A DNA stretch of 27,500 nt, taken from the NCBI GenBank assembly GCA_905221605.1, contig CAJNDS010002352.1, forward strand, positions 437,501 to 465,000, read 5' to 3'. Below, piece after piece: positions 15,522 to 23,247 of the stretch. The notes beneath the pieces were generated by a model that was not told where the DNA came from, made no database searches, and saw only the letters and a list, made by a program, of their open reading frames with translations. The stretch is from Symbiodinium natans. Lineage: Eukaryota; Sar; Dinophyceae; Suessiales; Symbiodiniaceae. The position numbers and the translations under genes were made by a program. Within the stretch, counting starts at the first letter, position 1; each line of letters opens with the position of its first letter.

Positions 15522-15646
15522 TACCCTAAACCCTAAACCCTAAACCCTAAACCCTAAACCCTAAACCCTAAACCCTAAACCCTAAACCCTAAACCCTAAA
15601 CCCTAAACCCTAAACCCCAAACCCCAAACCCTAAACCCTAAACCTG
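15522..15646 (-). repeat. Long near-perfect CCCTAAA tract
   Basis: About seventeen heptamers, two of them CCCCAAA. Confidence 0.95.
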
Positions 15647-15657
15647 GGGGGGCTAAG

Positions 15658-15722
15658 ATGCCTGAGGTGGTCGTGAATCGCGAGGCCGCAGAACGAGCAG
15701 CGGCGAGGCCTGCTGGCTCTTG
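15658..15722 (+). CDS. Candidate exon with ATG
   Basis: ATG at 15658 opens MPEVVVNREAAERAAARPAG, then SWG, before G-rich repeat. The island is only about 70 bp and is bounded by repeat of opposite orientation on each side. Ala/Arg/Glu-rich helical composition. Family unknown. Confidence 0.22.
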
Positions 15723-15765
15723 GGGTTTGGGGCTTTTGGGGGTTTAGGGTTTTTTGGGCGTGGGT

Positions 15766-15828
15766 CCTAAACCCTAAACCCTAAACCCTAAACCCTAAAC
15801 CCTAAACCCTAAACCCTAAACCCTAAAG
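15766..15828 (-). repeat. CCCTAAA tract
   Basis: Nine heptamers, 20 bp after a TTTAGGG remnant (G-to-C switch). A decayed stretch follows. Confidence 0.93.
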
Positions 15829-15913
15829 CCCGTAACCCTGAACCCTTTGAACCAAAGCCCAAAGCCTCAAGCCCTCTGTGGGTGTTAAAGTGCCCTATAG
15901 GTGGTTTTTGGGC

Positions 15914-16017
15914 AAACCCTAAACCCTAAACCCTAAACCCTAAACCCTAAACCCTAAACCCTAAACCCTAAACCCTAAACCCTAAACCCTAAACCCTAAA
16001 CCCTAAACCCTAAACCC
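15914..16017 (-). repeat. Perfect CCCTAAA tract
   Basis: Fifteen heptamers. Confidence 0.95.
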
Positions 16018-16018
16018 A

Positions 16019-16212
16019 AGAACTCCTACTCTGGTCATCCTTCAGCCGCGCAGGCACTTCAGCGATTCGCCTGCTTTGCCAATGTCTGTCGCTGCCATGA
16101 TGATGATTTCCGAAGCTGACCCCATTGACCCCCATTGTGCTGTGTTCTCAGTGTTCTTTGAATCACGCCGGCTCGCTCCTTCAGAGGAGCAACAAAAACA
16201 ACAACGATGTGG
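16019..16212 (+). CDS. Candidate exon, about 64 codons
   Basis: One + frame is open from the end of the CCCTAAA tract until repeat resumes. It reads LVILQPRRHFSDSPALP, MSVAAMMMISEADPIDPHCA, then SVFFESRRLAPSEEQQKQQR. A GT at about 16209 (CGATGTGGTTT) is a possible donor. The first ATG in frame is 16082, so it could be an initiating exon from there. Among the longer islands; composition is natural. Family unknown. Confidence 0.3.
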
Positions 16213-16410
16213 TTTAGGGTCTAAGGTTTCTGGTTTGGGTTTAGGGTTTAAGGTTTAGGGTTTGTAGCTTAGGCTCAGGGTTTACGGGTTAGGGCTTGCG
16301 TTTGGGGTTTAAGGTTTCGGGTTTGTGGTTTTGGCTTTAGGGTTTAAGGTTTAAAGTTTTGGGGTTTAGGTTTTAAGGTTCAGGGGTTTGGGGCTTAGTG
16401 TGAACCTCTG
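16205..16410 (+). repeat. Decayed TTTAGGG tract
   Basis: TTTAAGG, TTTCGGG and TTTGGGG variants dominate. Confidence 0.8.
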
Positions 16411-16431
16411 GGTTTACAGCATAGGGTGATT

Positions 16432-16513
16432 GGGTGGCAGCATGTTCAAAGCGAAGAAGCATCGTCCTTTCTCCCGAATCTCAGCATGTCTCAAAATAGC
16501 ACTTAAAAGCTAC
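16432..16513 (+). other. Island with two open + frames
   Basis: One frame reads WQHVQSEEASSFLPNLSMSQ and stops at 16504-16506. Another from ATG 16442 reads MFKAKKHRPFSRISACLKIA and reaches AGCTAC then GTAAAC at 16514, a plausible donor at the repeat junction. Only one can be right, if either. Confidence 0.2.
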
Positions 16514-16514
16514 G

Positions 16515-16652
16515 TAAACCCTAAACCCTAAACCCTGAACCCTGAACCCTAAACCCTAAACCCTGAACCCTGAACCCTGAACCCTAAACCCTAAACCCTA
16601 AACCCTAAACCCTAAACGCTAAACCCTAAACCCTAAACCCTAAACCCTAAAT
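16515..16652 (-). repeat. CCCTAAA / CCCTGAA tract
   Basis: About nineteen heptamers in alternating homogeneous runs. Confidence 0.95.
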
Positions 16653-16653
16653 C

Positions 16654-16932
16654 CTGGCCTGTCTGGCCTCAATGAGACAGGGCCGCCGAGTTGCCACCCA
16701 CGCCAGCGTGCGGGCCTTAGGCTCAGGGTTGAGACTATGATCATGAAGGTTCAGGGTTTCCGTTTAGGCTTTAGGGTTTAGGGTTTAGGGCCAGGGTTGA
16801 AGGATTCGGGGGCTGAGGGTTTATGGGTTTAGGGTTCAAAGGTTTAGGGGTTTAGGGGTTTCTGCTCCTAAGACCTTCTTGGCCGGACATGGTGGTAGAG
16901 ATGAGTTTGAGGACGGTAGTTACAGCGTTTAG
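16654..16932 (+). other. Two islands with open + frames around a TTTAGGG tract
   Basis: 16654-16722 reads LACLASMRQGRRVATHASVR. 16861-16932 reads SAPKTFLAGHGGRDEFEDGS and stops at TAG 16930-16932, the TAG of the next TTTAGGG. Between them (16745-16860) is degenerate TTTAGGG. Candidate exons. Confidence 0.2.
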
Positions 16933-16995
16933 GGTTTAGGGTTTAGGGTTTGGGGTTTCAGTATTTTAGTTTCAGGGTCTCGGGTGCGGGGTTTG

Positions 16996-17070
16996 GGTCT
17001 TCGGGAATCTGTTCTCGAGGATTTTAACCAAGATGTTTTTGCCGCGTGCTTCCCAGCAGACAAGCACTAA
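16996..17070 (+). CDS. Candidate terminal exon
   Basis: The frame reads GLRESVLEDFNQDVFAACFP, then ADKH, stopping at TAA 17068-17070, where CCCTAAA-type repeat begins. Acidic, helix-like, natural composition. No clear acceptor. Family unknown. Confidence 0.22.
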   Translation, partial: GLRESVLEDFNQDVFAACFPADKH

Positions 17071-17250
17071 ACCCCAACCCTAAACCCTAAAGCCTAAGCC
17101 CTAAACCCTAAACCCGAAACCCTAAACCCTGAACCCTCAACCCTAGACTCTAAACCCTAAACCCCAAACCCTAGACCCTAAACCCCAAACCCTAAACCCC
17201 AAACCCTAAACCCTAAACCCTCAACCCTAAACCCTAAACCCTCAACCCTA
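17071..17250 (-). repeat. Mixed CCCTAAA tract
   Basis: About 24 units including CCCTCAA, CCCCAAA and CCCTAGA. A small island follows (LCGLSQGGAAN on +, 17255-17290). Confidence 0.9.
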
Positions 17251-17383
17251 AACTTAATCTCTGCGGCCTCTCACAAGGCGGCGCTGCAAATAACCCTAAG
17301 CCCTAAACCCAAACCCAAAACCATAAGCCTGAAACCCCTAAGGCCTAAGCCCTGGACTCGTGGCTGCTTTGACTTGAGATGCT

Positions 17384-17520
17384 AAACCCCAAGCCCCAAG
17401 CCCCAAGCCCCAAGCCCCAAGCCCCAAGCCCCAAGCCCCAAGCCCCAAGCCCCAAGCCCCAAGCCCCAAGCCCCAAGCCCCCAAGCCCCAAGCCCCAAAC
17501 CCCAAACCCCAAACCCCAAA
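17384..17520 (-). repeat. CCCCAAG homogeneous block
   Basis: About seventeen CCCCAAG heptamers, then four CCCCAAA. The resulting 66-codon PKPQAPS open frame is repeat. Confidence 0.95.
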
Positions 17521-17544
17521 ACCTTCACCCTCAAAGCCTTAGAC

Positions 17545-17745
17545 CCAATCCCCTCCCTAACCCTAAACCTAAACCCTAACCCTAAACCCTAAACCCTAAA
17601 CCCTAAACCCTAAACCCTAAACCCTAAATAACCCTAAACCCTAAACCCTAAACCCTAAACCCTAAACCCTAAACCCTAAACTCTAAACCCTAAACCCTAA
17701 ACCCTAAACTCTAAACCCTAAACCCTAAACCCTAAACCCCGGAAC
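17545..17745 (-). repeat. Long CCCTAAA tract
   Basis: About 27 heptamers with a few CTCTAAA and slips. Confidence 0.95.
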
Positions 17746-17771
17746 CCTACTCAAACCCCCGAATCCCTCAA

Positions 17772-17880
17772 ACCCTGGGGAGATCCAGGGCGGGCCGCGG
17801 GGGCGCGCCACCCGCATCCCTACTGGCTGCCGCCCCTCCGCTGGTCCCTGGGACAAAGGAAGACGGAACCCCTGGGTTGA
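17772..17880 (+). other. GC-rich island with open + frame
   Basis: Reads GDPGRAAGARHPHPYWLPPL then RWSLGQRKTEPLG to a TGA near 17880. GC bias makes long open frames likelier by chance. Confidence 0.18.
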
Positions 17881-17887
17881 TGGTTGG

Positions 17888-18162
17888 GGGGTTTAGGGTT
17901 TAGGGTTTAGGGTTCAGGGTTTAGGGTTTAGGGTTTAGGGTTTAGGGTTTAGGGTTTAGGGTTTAGGGGTAGGGATTGGGAGTTTAAGACTTTGAGGGTG
18001 TAAGGTTTGGGCTTTGGGGTTTAGGGTTTAGGGTTTAGGGTTTAGGGTTTAGGGTTTAGGGTTTAGGGTTTAGGGTTTAGGGTTTGGGCTTGAGGGTTGA
18101 GGGTTGAGGGTTTAGGGTTTAGGGTTTAGGGTTTAGGGTTTAGGGTTTAGGGTTTAGGGTAC
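17888..18162 (+). repeat. Three consecutive TTTAGGG tracts
   Basis: 17888-17968, 18018-18086 and 18109-18160, each mostly perfect, separated by decayed units (TTTGGGC, TTGAGGG). Confidence 0.95.
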
Positions 18163-18207
18163 ATCTCAGCCCTATGCCTCCTTTTTTATGCTGCCTTCGT
18201 CACACAG

Positions 18208-18282
18208 GTCTTAGGAACAACACCAAAAGAGTCGTAGCCAATTACAAGTCTGGCTACCCTGCTTATCACCCCTACTTCTACA
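18208..18282 (+). CDS. Candidate exon with strong 3' splice site
   Basis: A T/C-rich stretch (CCTTTTTTATGCTGCCTTCG) and TCACACAG ending at 18207 form a good acceptor, AG then G. The frame reads RNNTKRVVANYKSGYPAYHP then YFYN, running to a CCCTAAA tract at 18283. Basic and tyrosine-rich, not low complexity. No donor is obvious except within the repeat. Family unknown. Confidence 0.32.
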
Positions 18283-18382
18283 ACCCTAAACCCTAAACCC
18301 TAAACCCTAAACCCTAAACCCTAAACCCTAAACCCTAAACCCTAAACCCTAAACCCTAAACCCTAAACCCTAAACCCTAAAC
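18283..18382 (-). repeat. Perfect CCCTAAA tract
   Basis: Fourteen heptamers. Confidence 0.95.
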
Positions 18383-18391
18383 CGTGAACAC

Positions 18392-18453
18392 ATGAACCTC
18401 CAAGTACGTAGGCATCTTTGGTTGACTTTATGCATGTGCCCAAATAAAGTTGG
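18392..18453 (+). CDS. Candidate exon with ATG and GTAACT donor
   Basis: ATG at 18392 opens MNLQVRRHLWLTLCMCPNKV. GGTAACT at 18453-18459 is a good donor, and the unspliced frame stops immediately in it (TAA 18455-18457). The distance from the telomeric tract is 9 bp. Family unknown. Confidence 0.27.
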
Positions 18454-18502
18454 GTAACTCTTCGGGGGCCCCTACAAATTTTGTGCATTAATGAAAGGCT
18501 TC

Positions 18503-18540
18503 GGGGTTTAGGGTTTAGGGTTTAGGGTTAGGGTTTAGGG
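18503..18540 (+). repeat. Short TTTAGGG tract
   Basis: About five heptamers. Confidence 0.9.
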
Positions 18541-18590
18541 GATACAGGCTCCGAGGTTTGCGAGGATTTTGGGCTTATTCTTCGGTTCAG

Positions 18591-18788
18591 GGGTCGAAGT
18601 ACCAAACCGAAGCTGAAACGTTGTTCATGTGGGTCACCTCTCTAAGAAGGGTTTGGGGTTTAGGGGGATTACGGGTAGAGGGTTTGGGGCTTAGGGTGCA
18701 GACACTCCGCCTTTCAGTTTACGATGTCGCCTCTTCCTTGAAGCTTATACAGACTTTGCCTGCATCGAAGGCCATGCCTGAGACATGA
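18591..18788 (+). CDS. Two candidate exons with repeat-like intron
   Basis: The first, 18591-18650, follows GGCTTATTCTTCGGTTCAG, reads SKYQTEAETLFMWVTSLRR and ends at GTTTGG. The second, 18702-18788, follows TTAGGGTGCAG, reads VYDVASSLKLIQTLPASKAM and stops at about 18786. The 51-bp spacer is TTTGGGG/TTTAGGG-like. The unspliced frame also stays open (76 codons), so a single exon is possible. Family unknown. Confidence 0.3.
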   Translation, partial: GSKYQTEAETLFMWVTSLRRVWGLGGLRVEGLGLRVQTLRLSVYDVASSLKLIQTLPASKAMPET

Positions 18789-18814
18789 CCCCCGAAGCCT
18801 AGGACCCTCAAGCA

Positions 18815-18927
18815 CTTAGTAGCCCACTGGTACCCTTTACCCTTTTTTTGGGTGATGGGTTCCGTTATAAAGGGAACCAACCCAGAAAAAGGGTGTGCTT
18901 AGCATGATCTGGTTACTGGGCTACCAA
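18815..18927. mobile_element. Foldback family A', 113 bp
   Basis: CTTAGTAGCCCACTGGTACC at the left pairs imperfectly with GGTTACTGGGCTACCAAG at the right. The centre GGTTCCGTTATAAAGGGAACC folds on itself with TTGGGT/ACCCA arms, so the whole element is a near-continuous hairpin. It shares TTAGTAGCCCA with family A (3748) and GTTATAA with 6236. Confidence 0.6.
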
Positions 18928-19091
18928 GACCATCATGAGACAATAATTCTGGGCAAGGCATGAATAATTGAAGTCCTCCCCTCCCTTCGATGGTTTAACG
19001 GTTCAGGGTTTGGGATGTTCCCCCTTGCACTAACAGTCCTTTAAAGGGATTATAGTATCCCCCTAGTATAATCCCGATTAAGGACTTCTAG

Positions 19092-19236
19092 TACTTGAAG
19101 GTTCATGGTACTTATTAGCCAATTATAACTGTACTCAGAACCCGAACTATAACCATATTAGGGTACTTAAGGGACTTAGAAGTGTGTTATAAGTACTGTT
19201 AGTAATTGGTTAATCAGTACCCTGAACCTTCAAGTA
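19092..19236. mobile_element. Foldback (MITE-like) family A, 145 bp, nested
   Basis: Terminal inverted repeats of 34 bp match at 31 positions (left begins TACTTGAAGGTTCATGGTAC; right ends ACCCTGAACCTTCAAGTA). Both ends carry TA, which would fit a TA-duplicating (Tc1/mariner-type) element; that class is inferred. Non-coding. Homologous interior to 3748-3862. Confidence 0.75.
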
Positions 19237-19293
19237 GTAGGGTTTAGGGTTTAGGGTTTAGGGTTCAGGGTTCAGGGTTCAGGGTTTAGGGTT
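19237..19293 (+). repeat. TTTAGGG / TTCAGGG tract inside the composite element
   Basis: Eight heptamers directly abutting the right end of the nested family A copy. Confidence 0.9.
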
Positions 19294-19337
19294 TCAAGGG
19301 GGAACATCCCAGGTTCAGGGTTTGAGCTGATGGCCTG

Positions 19338-19402
19338 TACACCCGGGAGCGTCCCAGGCTGCTGTTCGGATTGCAGACATCTCCTCCGAGGAGGCGGCCC
19401 TG
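19338..19402 (+). CDS. Candidate exon before CCCTAAA tract
   Basis: A + frame reads GASQAAVRIADISSEEAALP and enters CCCTAAA repeat at 19403. An alternative acceptor TTGCAG lies at 19371-19376. Natural, helical composition; no family. Confidence 0.22.
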
Positions 19403-19660
19403 CCTAAACCCTAAACCCTAAACCCTAAACCCTAAACCCTAAACCCTAAACCCTAAACCCTAAACCCTAAACCCTAAACCCTAAACCCAAAACCCAAAAC
19501 CCAAAACCCAAAACCCAAAACCCAAAACCCAAAACCCTAAACCCTAAACCCTAAACCCTAAACCCTAAACCCTAAACTCCAAACCCCAAACCCTAAACCC
19601 TAAATCCCACACCCCAAGCCCTAAACCCTAAACCCTAAACCCTTATCCCTAATCCCTAAT
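19403..19660 (-). repeat. Long CCCTAAA tract with CCCAAAA block
   Basis: Twelve clean CCCTAAA units, about seven CCCAAAA (19487-19533), more CCCTAAA, then decayed units. Confidence 0.95.
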
Positions 19661-19727
19661 TTCAGGCCTAGCGGCACGGGCCGGCCCCCGCCCCCCAAAG
19701 CACGAAACCTTGAACCTTGGCACTGTC

Positions 19728-19848
19728 TTCTCTTTCCCGTGTCTTTGTCCTCTCCTTCTCTCTGTCTCTCTTTCTCCTGCCTTCGCCACCCCTCCCTCCC
19801 CCCCCACCCCCCCGGCGCGCCGGCGCGCGCGCGCGCGCGCGCGCGCGC
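19728..19848. repeat. Pyrimidine tract adjoining a (GC)n run
   Basis: 19728-19812 is nearly all C/T (CTCTCTGTCTCTCTTTCTCC and C-runs). 19813-19848 is GGCGCGCC followed by an alternating (CG)n run of about 26 nt. The first can form triplex and the second Z-DNA. Confidence 0.85.
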
Positions 19849-20600
19849 ACCCGCATCAGGAGCATCAGTGGGGTTGGTTTGGGGGCCTTAAACGCATTCT
19901 ATGCATGCGTTTTGCCTTCGAAAAACCTTCAGAAAACGCTGTAAACACGTGTTTTTGGGCTTGGGAAGCCTTTTGGGACCCAGGAAAGGGAGCATCATGA
20001 GCATCAGCGGCCTCCCCCAGGCCATCCAAAACCCCCTTAAACACGCCGATTGTATGTGCTTGAACGCTTGCGTGCCCACGAAACCCCCAAAAGCAAGACC
20101 CCGAATGCCCTTAAGGGCATTCGGGGTCCTGCTGTTCGGGTGTTTTGTAGGCACGAAGCCGTTCGAGCGCGTAAAATGAGCGATTTTAGGGGCGTTTTTA
20201 CGTGGACCCACAAAACACTCGGTATTTACGAGGTTTTCTGCTGTTGGAACACCCCCCCAAACCGAGCATCATGAGCATCAGCTGGGTCTCTGGGCCGTGG
20301 GCCAGGACCCCCCCACGAAGCCCATGAGAAACGATGGCTCGATGATGCGCCGGGACCCCGCGCATCAGCAGCATCAGCAGACCCCCCCCCCGACGTGGGT
20401 TTCGATGATGCGCACTTTGAGGGCGGGTCAAGGGCAACAAGGGTGGGGGTCGGAGGCACGCGTGAAAACCCTCATAAAAACACGGTATTTACGGTGATTT
20501 CAGCGTTTTTCAGCGTTTTTTCTTGCCTTGGGTCCGCGGGCCAGGGCTGCTGATGCTCATGATGCTCGCCTGGTTTTGGGCTTCCGGTACCCCCCCCAAA
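19849..20600. repeat. GC-rich region with dispersed GCATCATGAGCATCAGC motif
   Basis: GAGCATCATGAGCATCAGC occurs at about 19990 and 20264, relatives at 19853 and 20361, and an inverted copy at about 20548. CGATGATGCGC occurs at about 20339, 20402 and 20655, and GGTATTTACG at about 20221 and 20484. No telomere repeat. Overlapping open frames on both strands are unremarkable. Confidence 0.6.
20028..20198. repeat. Long imperfect palindrome with 32-bp perfect core
   Basis: 20097-20128 is a perfect palindrome with no spacer (half-site GACCCCGAATGCCCTT). Outside it the arms keep matching imperfectly (for example GAACGCTTGCGTGCCCACGA with the inverse of TCGTGCCTAC...) out to about 20028 and 20198, giving arms of about 85 nt. 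Mirror peptides NALKGIRG appear on both strands as a result. Probably a foldback element or recent inverted duplication. Confidence 0.8.
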
Positions 20601-20715
20601 CCTTAAAAAACATGGTTTCGGCCTGGCGCGCGCCCCATGTGAAAAGCTAGGGTCGATGATGCGCGCCCGTGAGGGTTTAATGGGGTGCTGCGGGTGTTTT
20701 GTGGCCTCGGTTTTT

Positions 20716-20738
20716 CGTAAAAACCCATGGTTTTTACG
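20716..20738. repeat. 10-bp hairpin with CAT loop
   Basis: CGTAAAAACC and GGTTTTTACG flank CAT; the following GAGGTTTTCGTG resembles 20230. Confidence 0.7.
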
Positions 20739-20838
20739 AGGTTTTCGTGCTTTTCGCACCACCGCGTGTTGCGTCCCCTTGGATGCCGTTTTGGAGGCCT
20801 CCCGAAGGGCCCCGCGCGAATTTGAAGCAATTTTGGGC

Positions 20839-20961
20839 GGGGTCGGCGGCTCGGGCGCTCGCCCCTTAAAGCTAGCGCTTTAGTGCGACGCGGGCTCCGC
20901 CCTGGACCACGGGCGGCGCGGGGGCCGGATTTAAGAGCCTCCGGCTCAAGCCGCCGACCCC
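20839..20961. repeat. Foldback with 13-bp perfect ends
   Basis: GGGGTCGGCGGCT (20839-20851) and AGCCGCCGACCCC (20949-20961) are exact inverses around a GC-rich interior of about 97 bp. Possible small foldback element. Confidence 0.6.
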
Positions 20962-21090
20962 GCTGGAGCATAGTTGAAAGGGTCAAGCAGAGGGAGAACA
21001 CAAGACATGAGAATGAACATTTTTAAGTTTTGACCCCGCGTTCAGCGATACTAGTTTTTAGGGTTTAGGGATTAAGGTTTAGGCTGCCCT

Positions 21091-21261
21091 TGTGTTGGGC
21101 AGAGTTCATGTCCTTACGTGGCTCAGGGTTCAGGGAGCACAAGCGGAAAGATTCCTCCCCGACCCGAGGCCCTCCCGAAACCCTATGCCCTAGGCCTACA
21201 ACACCAAGGCGTGGCTCCTTACTTGATCCTACTTGCAGGTCATGTAGACGAAGTTCCCTGA
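21091..21261 (+). CDS. Candidate exon, 56 codons
   Basis: A + frame open to TGA 21259-21261: SSCPYVAQGSGSTSGKIPPR, then GLQHQGVAPYLILLAGHVDE. A second + frame from 21090 is also open for 106 codons (Arg/Pro-rich) to 21410, so frame choice is uncertain. TTTAGG precedes it. Family unknown. Confidence 0.25.
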   Translation, partial: CVGQSSCPYVAQGSGSTSGKIPPRPEALPKPYALGLQHQGVAPYLILLAGHVDEVP

Positions 21262-21339
21262 CTCTTCAAGTCCTAAACCCTCCCTGGCAACCAGAAACGG
21301 AACGTCCTAAACTCGCCCTAAACCCTATAAACCCTAGAA

Positions 21340-21465
21340 AACCAGACCACTGGACACGGGTCGGCCGGCCAGGCAGCGCAACTGCAGGGAGGCTTCGGCG
21401 GCTGGGATGAGGCCTGGCGGTGCAAATGGCGCTTGCTGACCTTTCATCTTGGCTGGTGGGTTCGT
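21340..21465 (+). CDS. Candidate exon, about 41 codons
   Basis: A + frame reads NQTTGHGSAGQAAQLQGGFG, then WDEAWRCKWRLLTFHLGWWV, entering TTTAGGG at 21466. Trp-rich and non-repetitive. No strong acceptor. Competing open frame as above. Confidence 0.25.
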
Positions 21466-21522
21466 AGGGTTTAGGGTCCTAATTGAACCCTAAACCCTAA
21501 ACCCTCAAGCGCTAGACATCTA

Positions 21523-21780
21523 AACGAGGTCATTGGGGTTGTAAAAAGAACCCGAATTAAACCGTAAACCCTAAACGCTATGGACGCTGACCCAACCCGA
21601 AGTCCTAGTGTCGATTCGTGGGCAAGGAAATGATGGAGTGCCTGGGCGAGGAGGGTGTCATCACGGCCTACACCCCTGGCGAGGTCCAACAGCAGGGGGA
21701 AGTCGATTTAGGTTTAGGGTTTAGGGTTTAGGACTTTGGTACTGTAGTCGGATTCCGCGTTTAAAAGGCAGGAGACTGGA
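21523..21780 (+). other. Three short islands with open + frames
   Basis: 21523-21561 reads NEVIGVVKRTRIK. 21624-21706 reads KEMMECLGEEGVITAYTPGE then VQQQGEVD. About 21748-21780, after TACTGTAG, reads SDSAFKRQETGN. TTTAGGG and CCCTAAA remnants separate them. Confidence 0.22.
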
Positions 21781-21931
21781 AACCCTAAACTCTAAACTCC
21801 AAGACCCTAAACCCTGAACCCTAAACCCTGAGCCTCTGGCCCAAACCCTCCTAATCCCCTAAACCCCTAACCCCAAACCCCAAACCCGAAACCCTAACTC
21901 TAAACCCTAAACCTTAAACCCTAAACCCTAA
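21781..21931 (-). repeat. Decayed CCCTAAA tract
   Basis: Mixed units with TCTAAAC, CCCCTAA and CCTTAAA variants. Confidence 0.85.
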
Positions 21932-22164
21932 ACGCTACAAACTACTCCAATTGCTGCAGCTTCAGTAGTGGCATGGGACACTAGCACGAGCGAGCCGCTT
22001 GAGTCGCAAGCCCTGAAATGCACCGCAGCCCAACCCTCCCCCAGCCCCCCGGGTTTAGGGCAACAACCGTCCTAGAGCTCTCTGGCTTTGAACTTGGCGC
22101 AGGCTCCTGGAAAATGGTCGGTGGAGGCTACAGCAGCGTGTTGTCTCCAACTCGTCAGGGATAA
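21932..22164 (+). CDS. Two candidate exons split by one TTTAGGG
   Basis: 21932-22051 is open on + (TPIAAASVVAWDTSTSEPLE, then SQALKCTAAQPSPSPP) and would stop at 22073 if unspliced. Next, GGGTTTAG ends at 22058 and 22059-22164 reads TTVLELSGFELGAGSWKMVG, then GGYSSVLSPTRQG, stopping at TAA 22162-22164. There is no room for an ordinary intron between them, so these may be alternative frames or a frameshift. Both have natural composition. Family unknown. Confidence 0.28.
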
Positions 22165-22222
22165 GGGTTTAGGGTTGGGGCTAAACCCGGTTTAGAGTGT
22201 GCTCCCAAACCCTACACCCCAA

Positions 22223-22330
22223 ATCTTTGCTGCTAATGCCGGGGAGCCACGGTACTTTCCCAGCACGGTTCCCGCATGACCCTTGCAGAACGTACAAAAA
22301 CGTACAAAACGCAAACTACGAAAACCCTGA
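22223..22330 (+). other. Island with two short open + frames
   Basis: 22223-22279 reads IFAANAGEPRYFPSTVPA and stops. After CCCTTGCAG (acceptor-like, 22288) the frame reads NVQKRTKRKLRK into CCCTGAA repeat. Confidence 0.2.
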
Positions 22331-22357
22331 ACCCTAAAGCCCTAAAGCCCTAAACCC

Positions 22358-23247
22358 TACCACCCTACCACCCTACCACCCTACCACCCTACCACCCTAC
22401 CACCCTACCACCCTACCACCCTACCACCCTACCACCCTACCACCCTACCACCCTACCACCCTACCACCCTACCACCCGACCACCCGACCACCCGACCACC
22501 CTACCGCCCTACCGCCCTACCACCCTTACCACCCGACCACCTACCACCCGAACCACCCGACCACCCGAGAGACCACCCTAACCACCCTACCACCCTACCA
22601 CCTACCTACCACCCTACCACCCTAACCCCGACAACCCTACCACCCGACCACCTACCACCCTACCACCTACCACCCTACCACCCTACCACACCCACCACCC
22701 TAACCACCACCAACCTACCACCGACCACCCTACCACACCCACCACACCCTACCACCCCCACACCCTACACACCCTACCACTACCCACACCCTACCCACAC
22801 CCTACCACACCCTACCACAACCCCTACCACCCTACCCACCCACCACCCACCACCCTACCACCCCTACCACCCTACCACACTACACCTACCACCCTACCAC
22901 CACCACCCTACCAACCCTACCACCCTACCACACTACCCCCTACCACCCTACAACTACCACCCTACCACCCTTACCACCTACCACCCTACCACCTACCACC
23001 CTACACCCTACCACCCCACAACCCTACCCACCTACCACACTACCAACCCACTACCACCACCCTACCACCCTACCACCCTACCACCCTACCACCCTACCAC
23101 CCTACCACCCTACCACCCTACCACCCTACCACCCTACCACCCTACCACCCTGCCACCCTGCCACCCTGCCACCCTACCACCCTACCACCCACCCTACCAC
23201 CCTACCACCCTACCCTACTACCCTACCACCCTACCCCCCTACCACCC
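22358..23247 (-). repeat. CTACCACC octamer satellite, about 0.9 kb
   Basis: An 8-bp unit (GGTGGTAG on minus), clean at 22358-22475 and 23060-23145, with CCGACCAC and CCTGCCAC variants. The middle (about 22500-23050) is full of 1-3 bp indels. CCCTAAA units flank both ends. Confidence 0.93.

Larger units (their letters stand above)
19011..19311. mobile_element. Composite family B element with nested A and telomeric repeat
   Basis: TGGGATGTTCCCCCTTG (19011-19027) and CAAGGGGGAACATCCCA (19295-19311) are perfect 17-bp inverted repeats. GGTTCAGGGTTT flanks both sides (19000-19011, 19312-19323), either a target duplication or pre-existing repeat. Inside: a small hairpin (about 19034-19086), family A element 19092-19236, and TTTAGGG/TTCAGGG repeats 19237-19293. 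Other B copies lack the last two parts; the copy at 27223 is only 79 bp. Confidence 0.65.

Noticed and set aside
13300-19660. CRISPR-like repeat and spacer array
   Set aside because: Repeat tracts vary in length, unit and orientation, islands vary from 10 to 200 bp, and the DNA is eukaryotic.
19668-21001. Overlapping ORFs of 60-132 codons on both strands
   Set aside because: GC-rich DNA with palindromes opens several frames at once on both strands; peptides mirror each other across the palindrome and show no family features.
22358-23247. Irregular middle of the octamer satellite as a coding or structured element
   Set aside because: The irregularities are 1-3 bp gaps in the same unit, typical of read error or decay.
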